Assembly (NCBI GenBank): GCA_030062745.1
Contig: CP099846.1
Location: 7,251,432-7,315,431, forward strand
Source: Capitulum mitella
Lineage: Eukaryota > Arthropoda > Thecostraca > Pollicipedomorpha > Pollicipedidae
Length of the DNA stretch: 64,000 nucleotides
Reading direction: 5' to 3'
Numbering within the stretch: the first letter of the stretch is position 1; each line of letters starts with the position of its first letter. The translations under genes and the position numbers were made by a program. Below are positions 23,276 to 35,310 of the stretch, piece after piece. The notes beneath the pieces are model-generated. The model ran no database searches. It worked only from the letters and a program-made list of their open reading frames with translations, and was not told where the DNA came from.

Positions 23276-23741
23276 CCCGGCATTGACCAGAATATTTCGT
23301 CACCTCCCACTTTGACTGGGGGACGTTTAACGCCCCTCCCCCCACCTTCTGTCTCGAGAACCAATCGTCCGATTCGGCTGATTCAAAAAACAATCGATAG
23401 CGCCGAACCTTGTAATCCTGATAAAGGTACATTTTTTGACTTAGATTTCACTGATGGCGTTACAGGTCAGGTCAAACACGAAAATGTGACCATTTTTCCA
23501 GAGTCACCTAAACGCAATGAAAAACAGGGTGAGGGTAAACATTGCTTGGTAATATGTTTCTGGTAGCTAAATTTCATATTGTAAGTGCCACCTGAGCTAA
23601 GGTCATGCAAGGTCAGGGTTACAGGTCAAGTCGGATCTGACCTCCGTTGTTAAGTGTTATGCGATGTATGTGTCCGGGCCAATTTCATACGGAGATTCTA
23701 AAAATGGGGCTTTCGAAGAGCCTTGGGCGCAGTAAAATCCT
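23276..23741 (+). mobile_element. Family D TTAA element, copy D1 (truncated)
   Basis: TTAA at 23272-23275, then CCCGGCATTGACC and a subterminal GGGG..CGTTTAACG.CCCC hairpin. It is collinear with D2 through 'gtccgattcggctg', 'gatagcgcc', 'actgatggcgt' and 'gagccttgggc'. It then stops at the TTAA (23742-23745) where element A2 begins. Confidence 0.7.
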
Positions 23742-23745
23742 TTAA

Positions 23746-24360
23746 CCCTGTTCCCGGAGGGCTAGCTGTATGGCCGATTCCCAGCAGGGGCGGCGGATTC
23801 GACCCCCCCTCGAGATCTCGAGAACTACTGGTCTGATTTTATCGCAACAAACGGCAATCGATTTGCCATGACGTAAACTACATTTGTATAGAAAGAAGTT
23901 TTCAAATTTTGAAAAGGGTGGATATAGGCGGCAAAAAGTCAAAATTGAGGATATTTTGGACTTCTTATAACCCCGTTGTTAATGGACCGATTTCGATGAA
24001 ATTGGCGTGAATCGAGAGATTATGCATGGGACTTTTACCATTGGTCCATACATTTGAAATTATGAAGAAAAATCATAGGCGTTCACAGGATTTCAAAAAT
24101 AGGAGGATTAGTTTTTCAACAACTGAATGAGAAAAAAAGGCAAAAGCACTTTTTTGGCTTCGGCTAGTCATGTTGTGCTAAAGAAGTACAAACAGTGTTA
24201 CAATATTCGTAAAATGTTAGCATAGGCGGTGCCAGGGACATGAAAAAGGGGGAACTGTTATGGTCACATGTTCTTTAGCTCAACTTTTGAACTTTGACCT
24301 TAAATGACCTTCAGTGACCTTGGAGTCACTTGGAATGATCTGGTGTGCATTTAATATTAT
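23746..24360 (-). mobile_element. Family A TTAA element, copy A2 (truncated, reverse)
   Basis: TTAA 23742-23745, then CCCTGTTCCCGG, the reverse complement of the A1 right end. Homology to A1 continues to 'gcatttaatattat' at 24347-24360 and then ends abruptly against the pogo-like transposase fragment. The other half of the element is missing. Confidence 0.8.
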
Positions 24361-24624
24361 AGGCTGGCGGCCCGCGTGCCCTGGCTGCGGAGGCTGCTCG
24401 TCGTGGTCGGTGACGTAGCTCGAGTTGAACTCATCAGCGAATGCTTCTCTATTTAAGGGATATAAGCCAGCGGCATTGAGCCCATCTGTAATGCTCTTGT
24501 GTGTAATTGCTGAAGAGTTGACGAACTGGTTAATTACGGATGCAATGGAATAAAATTTGAAGGCTTGAGCTATTTTCTGATGAAAATTTCGTGCTTCGAA
24601 ATCCAGTGGCTGCGGAGTTCCCAA
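24361..24624 (-). pseudogene. Pogo/Tigger-like (DDE_1) transposase C-terminal fragment
   Basis: The minus frame contains SITDGLNAAGLYPLNREAF and then DEFNSSYVTD. This resembles the 'i..gF..aGiyP.n...f.de.f.pS.vTd' region after the catalytic domain of DDE_1 transposases. The catalytic part is absent. The frame runs into the A2 element at its 3' side, so the original C-terminus was lost at the junction at 24360/24361. Confidence 0.55.
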
Positions 24625-24776
24625 GAGCGGTAAGGGCCAGTCTGGCGCGGTGCCGGCCGACCGATCAAGTGGATTTTTTTGCTATTTGAAGTACTGCTAC
24701 TCGGCCTTTGGACGCATTTGTGAGAACAACCAGGGCTGTCGATTTGTATTGTTTGAGAGGGCTCTGGTCTACTCAT

Positions 24777-24910
24777 TGTTGATTTGGACCTCTTTCAATA
24801 CTTCGTGCCGTTTTTAAAAGGAAACGAGTGATAATACCGAAAAGGACGACTGCAATAGACAACAGACAGGCGGAAATTAAAGAATAAAGTCCAAAGCAAT
24901 CTATCTGTAT

Positions 24911-24955
<45 letters not shown>

Positions 24956-25240
24956 TGTACATGGAGATAAATGCTCTTTTTCATTTCATAAATAGTAACA
25001 AAAAACTTGTAAATTTCCATTGGCCAAAACTAAAGTGGGCTAAATCCATTCAGAAACCCAGATTTTGGGGAAGATTAGGTTGTCGAGCCCTCGGGTCGGC
25101 CCCCCAATCATTTACAGAAATCGACATTCCTGAAAACATCACATGACTGGCGTGAAGTCTTTATCAGGGCGCAAAAGCGAAACAATGTCATATACTAATA
25201 CGGATTTTTTGCAACACTGTCTATGCATCCCTACGAAGGG
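24777..25240. other. No gene; contains (AT)n microsatellite
   Basis: A+T-rich. An uninterrupted (AT)n tract lies at 24915-24952. Nothing else was recognised. Confidence 0.6.
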
Positions 25241-25244
25241 TTAA

Positions 25245-26444
25245 CCCTATTCCCAGCAAGGGGGGCTGAATTTGCCCCCCCCCCTCGGGTTTTTGCTTGC
25301 CAGTTCCAGGCTTTTTGACGCAGCTTCACGAAACCTCTTCACTTTTCCTAGCTTTTCTTCCTACGTATTGTGACAAAAATTTCGAAATTCTATTCTGCTC
25401 AGAGGTGGAGCCATGCAACGTTTTTGGGAGACACCTCAGGCCAGTCTTGACCCTGTTGAGGGTAAAAGGAAAATGACTGTCAAAACTAGCGTTTTTAAGA
25501 TGAACCTAAAACTTTACATGGATGCATAGCTAAATAGTTGGGCAGCATACAAATGCAATTCTGCTCGTCGGAGATCACTTAACAAGGTCAGGTCAAGGTC
25601 AAAAGTCAAAATTTGGTTTAATAGTAATGATTTCAGTGCTATTTTTTTAAATGCCAAACCCGGATTATATATGACGCAGAACGGTTTCTTCTACTTGTGT
25701 ATCAAGTTTCAGCTTGATATCAGGTCGGGTCATGGAGGAGCTATGACCTAAAATATCGATGTGCGTACTCTATCATAATAGCCATAACACTCAATGTTTT
25801 AAATAGAATGAATTCAAATAATCGAAAACGTTTCCAGATAATAGTATATGCACACGAGATCATTCCAAGTGACTCCAAGGTTACTGGAGGTCATTTAAGG
25901 TCAATGGTCACAAGTTGATCTGAAGAAGATGTGACCATGACAGTTCCCCTTTTTCATGTCCCTGGCACCGCCTATGCTAATATTATACAAACACTGCAAT
26001 ACGATTTGCACTTGCTTAGCATACCATGACTAGCGGAAGCCGAAAAATTGTTTTTGCCTTTTTTATTCATGCGGTTTTTGAAAAACTTATCTTCCTATTT
26101 TCAAAAACCTGTGAACGCTTATGAATTTTCCCAAAATTCCAAATGTGTGCGCCAATGGCAAAAGTCCTATCCATAATAGCTCGATTTATGTAAATTTCGT
26201 CGAAATCGTTCCATAAACAACGGAGTTATAAAGAGTCCAAAAGTACCCCCATTTTGATATTTTTGCCCCCTATATCCACCTCTTTCAAAATTTAGAAAAT
26301 GTCTTTCTTTAAGTGTAGTTAACTTCATGATAAACCGATTGCCGTTTGTTGGGATGAAATCGGATGAGTGGTTCTCGAGATCTCAGGGGGGCGAATCCCC
26401 CCTGCCGGGAATCGGCCATACCGTGTAGCACTCCGGGAATAGGG
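25245..26444 (+). mobile_element. Family A TTAA element, copy A3 (full length)
   Basis: 1200 bp between TTAA at 25241-25244 and 26445-26448. Ends are CCCTATTCCC...GGGAATAGGG, with a GC-rich block inside each end. It is collinear with A1 throughout, including the 'caaggtcaggtcaaggtca' segment near 25583 and the AGGTCA series near 25880-25915. In the latter the DR1 has one substitution (AGGTCAATGGTCA). Confidence 0.87.
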
Positions 26445-26780
26445 TTAAGACTGGAGTTGTTAACTGCCCAGCGTGGCATCCTACTGGATTCTATGTGCAA
26501 AAGGTAAGCGAAATGAGTCGACTTGTGCGGAATTTTGCTCATATCGTCTGTGCCATAACGCCGGCGTACTGTCGTTACCAGATTGCCAAGTTATCGTGCA
26601 CATTTCATCCAGGTGAATTCTTAACCTGGGGGGAGGACGGTGGGATCGTTCTCTGAAATAGCTATGATTCAGTTACTTGTATTTAAAGATAACAGCAATT
26701 CAGGATTTGTCCATACTACGGAATTTTTATGTATCAGAAACCTATTAGCTATGTCATATATGCCCATTCAGTTGACTTAC

Positions 26781-27996
26781 GAGTAACTCGACACTTTCTG
26801 GGGTATTTCGCCACCTTCCATTGACGGGGGTGAGGTGTTAATGCCTCGCTCCCCGTCTATCCCGAGAACCAAACGTCCGATTTAGCTGGTTCAAACGGAA
26901 ATTGATAGCGCCAAACCTTGCGGTCCAGTGCTATGTATTTTGTTATTTTTGGGTCACTGATGGCGTCACATGATGGCTTAACCATGGAAAAGTGACGATT
27001 TTCTCCATTTTCGTCCATTCACAATGAAAAGATGACCAAGACTGAAGCTTGCGTGATGATAGCTTCCTAGCAGCCTAATCACATATTTTAAGTGCCACCT
27101 GGCCCAAGGGCATGAAAGGTCAAGTCTACAGTTTGGGTCAAATTTGGCCTCCGTTATAACGCGTCATGTAATGCAGGTTAAACGGAGACAAAAAAGACTC
27201 TTTCAAAGAGCCTTGGGCACAAATGAGCCTCGAAATGGTCCAAATTATCGTGCATATGCAACATTGCAACATTTTAAGTCTCAAACTCGGAGTAATACGA
27301 ACACGATAGTGACCTCCATCTGACATCTCTGGATGACCCTATAAATCAATTTTTCCTATGTTGAACCATTCCATGAAATGCTGCACAGCATTGCACAGGA
27401 CGGAATCTCCAAACTGGTCATCCAGAACGTCAGACACCTCCACTTTGCTCGCTGAACTGAAATCCGTAGAAAACCACCTAATGTCAAACTGCCAAAAATA
27501 CTGCAATGTGTCAATAAAGTCTTGGGCAAGTTTTACGTGCAGTTTCTTGCAAGAAAATTCAATGCTCTATCTGGCTGTACCCCAAAAAATCGATTCATTT
27601 AGTTCCTTTTCTAAAATGTATTCTTACTGGACCCCGAAAATGAAAATGCATATTTCAATTAGGATGTCCTAGCATGAGGTCACATGTGATCCATATGAAT
27701 TCTCAAGTCATGTTGACATGCAATGCAAGCCAGAGGCACCATACACTGTAAAGGCAGCGACAGTGCGGCAGTAAAATAAAACTGAACGCCGAATGGCGCA
27801 AAATTTGGTCATTTTTCTGACGTCATTGGGGGTGACCTAAGATGACTTCGCTTCCAACTTTTTGTCAGTATGTGCACAACTGATTTATGAAAAGGTACTA
27901 AAAGTCTCATTACGCTACTTCATTTGTCTGGAAGATGTTGAAGGACTGCGCCAGGGAAAGGGGCGGTAAACGCCCCCCTCCTCCGTCATTGGTGGG
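26781..27996 (+). mobile_element. Family D TTAA element, copy D2
   Basis: About 1.2 kb, homologous to D1 on the left. The right end carries a GGGGCG-GTAAA-CGCCCC hairpin and ...GTCATTGGTGGG followed by TTAA at 27997-28000. This mirrors the D1 left end GTCAATGCCGGG when reverse complemented. The left end is decayed (TTAC instead of TTAA). It directly abuts element B3, sharing the TTAA. Confidence 0.65.
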
Positions 27997-28000
27997 TTAA

Positions 28001-29203
28001 CCCGCCCCCCTTGTGTGTGTGAGTGGTGGCTGACCGCCCCCTTACGTTTTTCTGAGATTGCGAGAGAACGAACGAACACGGCGCCATGAAACCTATTCTG
28101 CCTTTTCCTTGATCATTTTTACACCTTGTACCAAAGTTTTGACCTTAGATCAGGTCTGGTGTCTGACCTAGGTCAGGTCAAACGGACCTGTGTCCAAAAA
28201 AGTTTAGCGCCTCGGAAAACAAGATATCACAATAATACTTTCAGGGGTTAGAGATCTTGATAGATGCAACAAATCTGCTATCTCAGATTTTTCGGAATTT
28301 TCCGGGTCATTGACTTAAGGTCAAGCCCATTTTTAAAACATGTCGTCGTTTTTTTCGGAAATTGGTGGAATTTTTCATAACATTTTTAGTGTGGAGTTAA
28401 GCAGACATCTAGTTACCGTCACCGGGCAAAATATCAATGACTTCCAATCTTTGACCTGAGGTCAGGTCACGAATAATTGTTGTGAGCCAAAGTGTACCAC
28501 CGTCAAAATCAGCGAAGCATTACTCACAATGGGTAGAAAATGGCGGGACTGGCTTGCACGGACGCAACTTATACTAGGAACTTTAAAATGTTTTAAATAA
28601 TTGCATATTTTGGAAATAAACGGGGTCTTGCGAATGAAACTCCGCCAATTGTGTAGATTGGTAACTAATTAATTTCCCCAAATTTAAGCATGAAAAACTA
28701 TCACAAGAACTACTAAGATCAGTAAAATTTACATTGATAGGCGTTTTTCGCAAAAATAAAGGAACGCTAAAATTAGTTCCTATTAATTTCTTACTGCGTA
28801 CGGCTACGGCGCACGCCGACAGCCGGTGCGAAAACTGCCGTGTCTTTAACTCAACGTTTCGGCGTATGTATTGAACAAATCTGAGAAATTAGATGTGTAT
28901 CGGCATTTACGGACCTTTGCTTGTGCGCTGGTGCCTTTACCTATGCGTTATTAGTCACAGCCCTTGAGATTCAGGCCGTTTCTCGGCCTCATGCAGTCGG
29001 CTATGAGAAGGCATATATAGGACGTAAATTGCTTACATGTTATTTAAAACCAAAAATGTGACCAGTTCCTTCCTCTACTCGTCACAAGCTTTCGAACGGT
29101 GTGCTTATTTTTTGTCGTGCGATCAACAGTTGATGAATTAGAGGGGACGGTCAATCCCCCCCCCCCCCGGTGTAATCGTCCCCGACCGACGGTCGTGCGC
29201 GGG
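28001..29203 (+). mobile_element. Family B TTAA element, copy B3 (full length)
   Basis: It starts CCCGCCCCCC directly after TTAA at 27997-28000 and ends ...CGTGCGCGGG followed by TCAA, a decayed TTAA. Its 1203 bp are collinear with B1 and inverted B2. No transposase. It keeps the everted AGGTCA pair 'tgacctaggtca' and neighbouring half-sites. Confidence 0.8.
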
Positions 29204-29207
29204 TCAA

Positions 29208-30950
29208 ACTGCCGCCCAGCACTCATCTTTGTTTTTCGCATAAAACAGCAGAAAAAAGTCCTCAGTAACAGCATGTCTGCATTGGAAACTACACGGTTTT
29301 GCAGGTCTCGGTGTCGTCAGTACTTGATGGCCCTGGTAACGATCGACAGACGGAGCGCTGTGATTGGAGCGAAGAGCTCGAAGAGGGTGAAAAGGTACGA
29401 GGAAAGCTGGAAGGGGGCCATTATTGAGGAAAGGGGCGGAGCTTTTTGTTTTTTTTGGGGGGAGACACCTGCTTACCAGTCTTTGATTTTAGTGCATCCT
29501 CATGACAAATTTGCCCTCCAGTGTTCATGGATAAAACGATTATGGATGAAAGCGTTGTCCCCCGTCCTCGCGGTGTTTGGGCCCGTCATTTTTTGGAAAA
29601 AATTCAAAAACGCAATAACGTTTACTGCCTATTGCCTTACGTTGGTCAGTACAAAGTTTACCTAAATATCGAGATAAGGTGTCCCAAATACGGGACTTTT
29701 CCGTCGTTGGGAAGGAAGGGTTCAGTGATCTCCAGCTGGCCACCCCAGTAAAAAAAAAAAACGGCAAAAAACCGGCCCCTCGAAATACTGCATGTTACAG
29801 TACCGAATCATTCGCCCTCAGCTCGTTTCTGCTGGTGTGAAAACACCCTCTCATTCGCGCTCGCCGTCGGGAGAATCTCGCACTTCCCAGAAAAAATAAC
29901 CTTGTACATACAAACCGCTACCTGCAGTGGCGGAGCTTCCAGTACTTTTGGTAGGGCTCACATTAACAACTTTGCTTAAACTAAATGAGCATAATCAATA
30001 AAAGTCCACATATAAGTTAGTTTTATGAATTGTACCCAATGTTATGACAAACACAAAGTTAATTTCAGGACTTGTTTATGCCATCCTGGTTCGAATATTA
30101 GGCAGCGTTAATTGAATAAGCAGTAATATTGCAGCTGAAAATAGGAATAAAGTAGCCTAATCCTCATCATGGAATGAAAAGTCGGGAAAAATGTCTATTT
30201 ATTTCGATCTTCGGCCTTACTCAGTACATACAGGCTTCATTCTGGTTCTGTGTTTGTTTCACATGAACGTCAACTGTATTTAACTAACAGCATGTTGGTC
30301 TTGTTAAAAATGTTAACCTCTATACACCAGTGTGCACCACAGACCCACGTTTTCATTAACAAGTGCACGTATGCCATAAAACACTAAAATGGAACAAACC
30401 GTGGGCCAGCTGATGGGTTAATCATAATAATGAGATGATGGGTTTGTGAACTCGGGATATCTCCAAGCCTGTGGTTGTTTATGAAAAAATGATGCCCATT
30501 TGACCACTTACTTGTTTCAGGCACAAACCTTCAAAGGACCTGAGCACAGATCGGAAGATCTCTTTGTGTCATTTGTTTTTAATGGCCACAATCATTTTCC
30601 AAAGCCATGATTTGCCATACATTCCTGGTGCATAACCTTTAAAAACAAGCTATTCAGACCAGAGGTAACAAACGTAAGGAAAATTTCTATTCATTGCAGA
30701 CGGTCGTATCTGCACATGTAATGATGAAAACGGTAATGGGATGAGAAACCATAAAAATATGAAACTTCTTTGACACTTACAGGTATGTATACTGGTTTTT
30801 ACATTTCTGCATTTTAGCCATTTTAGCATTTAGCAAAGCATAGCATAACATAGCGCATACCAATTTTTTATTGCAAGGATAAGGGGTTCCTGAAATGAAG
30901 TCTGAAATCCGACTTCAAAAATAATGGGGGGCTCCGGTTGGCCGCTGACG
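29208..30950. other. No gene recognised
   Basis: Mostly A+T-rich. A purine-rich patch at 29360-29470 gives an open + frame without domain signatures. Runs of T, G and A near 29446-29465 and 29748-29760 suggest replication slippage or retro-insertion remnants. Confidence 0.4.
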
Positions 30951-30989
30951 ACGTTTCACCTTCGACGAAAATCCGGCTTTAGCCCCACC

Positions 30990-31697
30990 AGCATTTTTTG
31001 TCAAGCTCTACGCATGGCCGTCAGCCGTTATGTCTGTAAACGGTTTGCCAGTCGACACAATTCGCAGTGACTTAGCGGTACATTTGATAAACGTTGCCTC
31101 CGTCTGGCTCAAGAGGCGGTTTAGCCAGAAGACCACATTGCGATCGGCGAGTATACTTCCTATCCAAAAACGGCAGTAACAACTATTGTATGTACTTCTC
31201 TCGGTCTTCTTCGTCATTCGTATTTGCCTCTCTGGAGAAATCGCCGGCTCTGTCAGCTCCCGTGGGCTGAAGGCGATTCCTACCATACACCTTTTTTGGA
31301 AATTTACTTTCAGCCTTGAACTGTACTGCAGGAGGAAACTCACCGCCAGCACTTGCGTAAAATTTGCCGCTTGAGGGCATCGGAACTCGTGTAGGTAAAT
31401 CACGATTCGTCATCCATGACGACTTAACCGACACAGATTTTCTTCAGCTCACGTTTGATTTCATTTCATTTCATTCATTCATTCATTTCACAATTCATTC
31501 TTCATATCACGCATAATAATCTACGAAGTCAGTGGAACCTGGCCTTACTGATAAATTACTTTTGGTGCTTCTGCTCTTTTGCGATACTTCAGGCTAGCCT
31601 TGCGAAGAATCTGATGGACGATGGTTTTTGAAATTCGGAATATCTTGGCCAACTTCCTCGGGGTCATGCCGAGCTCTCCTCGAGCCGCGTGGAGCAA
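30990..31697 (-). pseudogene. Broken Tc1/mariner-family transposase
   Basis: Read 5' to 3' on the minus strand. First comes a helix-turn-helix segment at 31697-31545 (GMTPRKLAKIFRISKTIVHQ) ending in a stop. After a gap containing ATTC-type simple repeat there is VVMDDES followed by an in-frame stop where an aromatic residue normally follows. Next come the family's 'p..gkFY.s' and 'KFPKK' blocks split over two frames, and NVVFWLNRL, matching 'vvFWpDla..HY'. The order equals that of mariner-like DDE transposases (HTH, MDDE-Y, FxKK-mvW, lFWpD). Stops and frameshifts make it inactive. Confidence 0.75.
31459..31490 (+). repeat. ATTC/ATTTC simple repeat
   Basis: Short tract of ATTTC and ATTC units lying between the two halves of the mariner-like pseudogene. 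Confidence 0.9.
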
Positions 31698-31699
31698 CT

Positions 31700-34600
31700 A
31701 CTTTAGTAGGTTGGCAGATTTTTTAACTCCTCCCTTTCCCAGATTGCTGAACATTTCTGTATTCTGATAACTTATCTGTAGTTCTAAAGATAAAAGACTA
31801 GGGTATATTGTGTTTGCTGCAAATGTGTGACAACGCTGTTTTTTTTTCAAAGTCGGTTTTTGTTGTATGAATCCGGCGATGAGATCTTGAATCTGCTGCT
31901 TGCTTTATCTGCTGTTTGGCACCACGCTCCTGACAGTTGCAACATGAAACAAGATTTTTTGTTTGTGCACGTACATGAATACGAACAAGAACGCCACCCC
32001 CTGTTCAGCCCCTGATAGGGAGAGGGGACATCGCCCCTTTGCCCCATTCTTGGCTACGACCATGGGTCGGAGGTATCTTCGTGGTCCCAGGTTTAATTGT
32101 ATAGTTTGAAGTATCAGGGGAAAGCATTTGCGGTTCCCAAACATTTTAAGAAGACGAAATACTTTTAACGAAAGGTAAAGCATTATATGACCGAAATGAA
32201 AAGCAGAATAAATATATCAGCGAAAAAGTAATTAATTCTCTTAACAAACTCAGATACACGCATCATTTGTTTTGCCGAGGCGACTTAAAAACATGCTTCT
32301 ATGATTCGGAGCGATCTAAGTCAGCACCAGACCAGCGTCAGTCAACGTCCGAATCAGCCAGCGCCTGGCTCTGGTCTGCTGTGCCGCTCGGTGTTGCGTG
32401 CCGCCTCCCCGTCCTGCGGCGCCCCGTGCCTCACCCGGCCGCGTCACGTCTGTCCGTGTTCAGCACGCTGGGGGTCGCACATCCCGGCCACGTGACGAGA
32501 CGCGTGAGCACGTGCCAGCCCAGGTGCCGCTTCGATGACGCATCTGAGTCGGGGCTTGTCTGGCACGCGCAAAACCAGGTGACGGAACCGGTTATGCGGT
32601 TGTCGTAGCGCATGCGTTTTCTTTAAGCCGTTGTAAAGGCGAAAGTAGATTTTCTCCTCCCATAGGATGCTTCCGTTTCCTGAGGTGCATTGCGCTTCCT
32701 TGCATGCTGAACGGCAATATTTGCATATGATTCGCATAACGATTTTTTGCTTCTTGCTTCTGGCTAAACTGTGCAGGTTTCGCAGTCCGATCCAGAAGAG
32801 GACGTGACGCAGCTTACTGACGTTTCCAGAAATATCCCCTCGCCTCTGAGGGCTGACTGTCAGTACTTCCCCGACCAGTCTTGAATCTGAGCCACGGTCT
32901 CACTTTTCCCTATAAAAACCCTGCCCAAGACTTCGACTGCGCCATATGACAACGATATCAGTTAGCGCATATTTACGAATTTTCTTTGCAAGCTGCACCA
33001 GTTAGCGGGGCATTAACGCCTTAACTGATCGGTACAGCTTAATCAGCCGGAAAGCAAACGGCAGCTTTTGTGTACCGGTGAGATTGCTAAAAGCTTTGTG
33101 CCATGACGCCGACTTACGCTGATGAAAGTGACAACAGAATACTATGGTAACCTTCAAGAACTCACAAAAGTGAGTTATTGAACAGTGCACTTCCCTTTGT
33201 GAAGTGCATTGTATCAGTCTGTGAACGTAGCCATCACTAACTCTAAGTCATAGTGATCATTCATTCCTGACTTGTTGCCTTTTCGTTACCAAAAATATTA
33301 AAATGCAATGTTTTGTGTAACAAAATGCAAAGCATTGCAAAAGAATGACCCTGCTATTTCGCATTCCGGGACCATCAGTGGGTCGTGAACGGATGGTTCT
33401 CGGTGCCGTTCTCAAACCTTATGAGAATGATGGGCCGCGTCAATGTATGACGGACAGACTTCACCCCGCTCTCGGCCCCAGGTTCACTCAGTCAATGTCT
33501 ACACCCTCAGAGTCTGCGCACCTATGCCAGCCATAGCCTACATGAGACCTCCAGTCCCTGTGTCCGTCCATTTAAGCCTTACATAAAGGCTTCCGGACCC
33601 TGTGGCCCCTCCGTTCATAGCCTACATGAGGGACAGGAGTATGGTATCATGACAAGATATTTAAGGTACACTGGTTAGCTCGGAACCAACAACATCCACG
33701 GACAAAGTAATAAAAATTTTGCCGAAAGCGAAGCAGGATGAGATCAATGGACATGCTGGGAGTATTTTTTTGCCACTGGAAGCACTGAAAGGAAAGTCGT
33801 TTCGACCATGGCACGATTCACACGTCGCACCCGTGTGTGCGACGCTGCGGCTGAGAAAATTCATAGGAATGGAGGACACTATAAAGATATTTGTCTGCGC
33901 GCGTTTAGTCACATTCTGAAAGCCATGTAGTAGGGACAATAACCGCAGACCAAGGTCTTTTCATCGAAATGGCCAATTAGAATGGTGGACAAGCTGCTCG
34001 AAGAAACCTAGCCAGCTCGCAAGCCGGTCAGATGCCAGCCTTTGTATTAATGAAGAGGCGCAACGTTACTTACGCCCACTTCCACGTTGGCCATGTCCTA
34101 ATTAAGCTGCGCTCCGTTGGCTGGCGCGGCCGGGATCGACTGCGGTAACGGCTGCCCCGGCGTCGCGGCGGTAACCCGGGAGTGCGGTGCAGCCTCTCTG
34201 GCCGAGGTGGCCGGCGGCGGGCCTGGACTGACGCTAATGACGTGTTTTTACCGCCGCCTGATTCACTGCGGCGTCGGAGGCGGAGCTGGTTCCCGACCGG
34301 CTGTTATTCCACTCGGCTCCGGGCTCGGATAAGTGGCTTGAACACACGCCTGAAAATGTCAGGGCCACGGCCACCCCCGCGACACGGCGCTGCCTGAAAC
34401 CTTGCAGAAGCAACAGGAATTCGGTGCCGGATGATTGTTTCTGAAAATGTCGCGCCTACCCGGGCGGCGTTAACGGAGTGGCCCACTGCGGGACCCAGCA
34501 GCGGGCAGCTGACGCTAAATCACGCACAGGCGAGTCGAGCTCTGCACGTCCGGACTCCAGGGTTCCTCATCTGAGCCCCAGGTTCTGAGCCCCAGATCTT

Positions 34601-35070
34601 TCTTTCTGTTTTTCCGTCTAGTGCGAAATGTAGCAATACCTCGTTACGTTACATAATGATCAAAGTCGTCCAAAGTGGTGCTTCTTTTACGAACTTTTAT
34701 AGGCTTCGCGTAAATGACTCCTCATCTGAGCCCCACCTTTCCGCAGTACCGAACCTGTCCATACCCTGCGTCTGTTCCACGCTGCGGGAACTACCCGAGA
34801 CGCAATTCTCGGTAGTGGACCTGCCCGACGCCGCTTTCCCGGGGCTGTCCTAAGTTCCGTCTGAGCCGGCTGGGCACGAGGGAAACCGCAGGTGTGGTCC
34901 GTGACCAGGTCTCAGGAACGGTGGGCGTGGCCCGTGCTCCTTGGCGGGGCCCCGGGGAAGGTGGGCGATCTCCGCGGTGCGTGGCCGGGTGCTCGGGAGG
35001 ATGGGCGTGGTCGGTGGCTGAGGCGCCGCGTTAATAAGCGGCGCAGTCGAATGTCTTCGGCTGCTCCGGG
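31700..35070. other. No supported gene; GC content rises rightward
   Basis: 31.7-33.9 kb is mixed sequence, with a 15-base direct repeat 'catagcctacatgag' near 33534 and 33617. From about 34.1 kb the sequence becomes GC-rich and open in many frames. No splice-bounded exon with domain similarity was found. Confidence 0.4.
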
Positions 35071-35310
35071 TGCCCAGACTGGACTGGTCTCCGGCCGGTG
35101 TGCCGGTCCGGGTGCCCAGACTGGACTGTCTCCGGCCGGTGTGCCGGTCCGGGTGCCCAGACTGGACTGTCTCCGTGACTGTCTCCGCCCGGTGTGCCGG
35201 TCCGGGTGCCCAGACCGGACTGGTCTCCGGCCGGTGAGCCGGTCTGGGTGCCCAGACTGGACTGGTCTCCGGCCGGTGTGCCGGTCCGGCTCCCGGTGCC
35301 CAGATACTGC
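35071..35310 (+). repeat. 41-42 bp minisatellite, about 6 copies
   Basis: Units beginning 'tgcccagactggact' recur at 35071, 35113, 35154, 35207, 35249 and 35297. The longer gap at 35154-35207 reflects a 12 bp internal duplication. The open frames on both strands are repeat artefacts. Confidence 0.85.
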
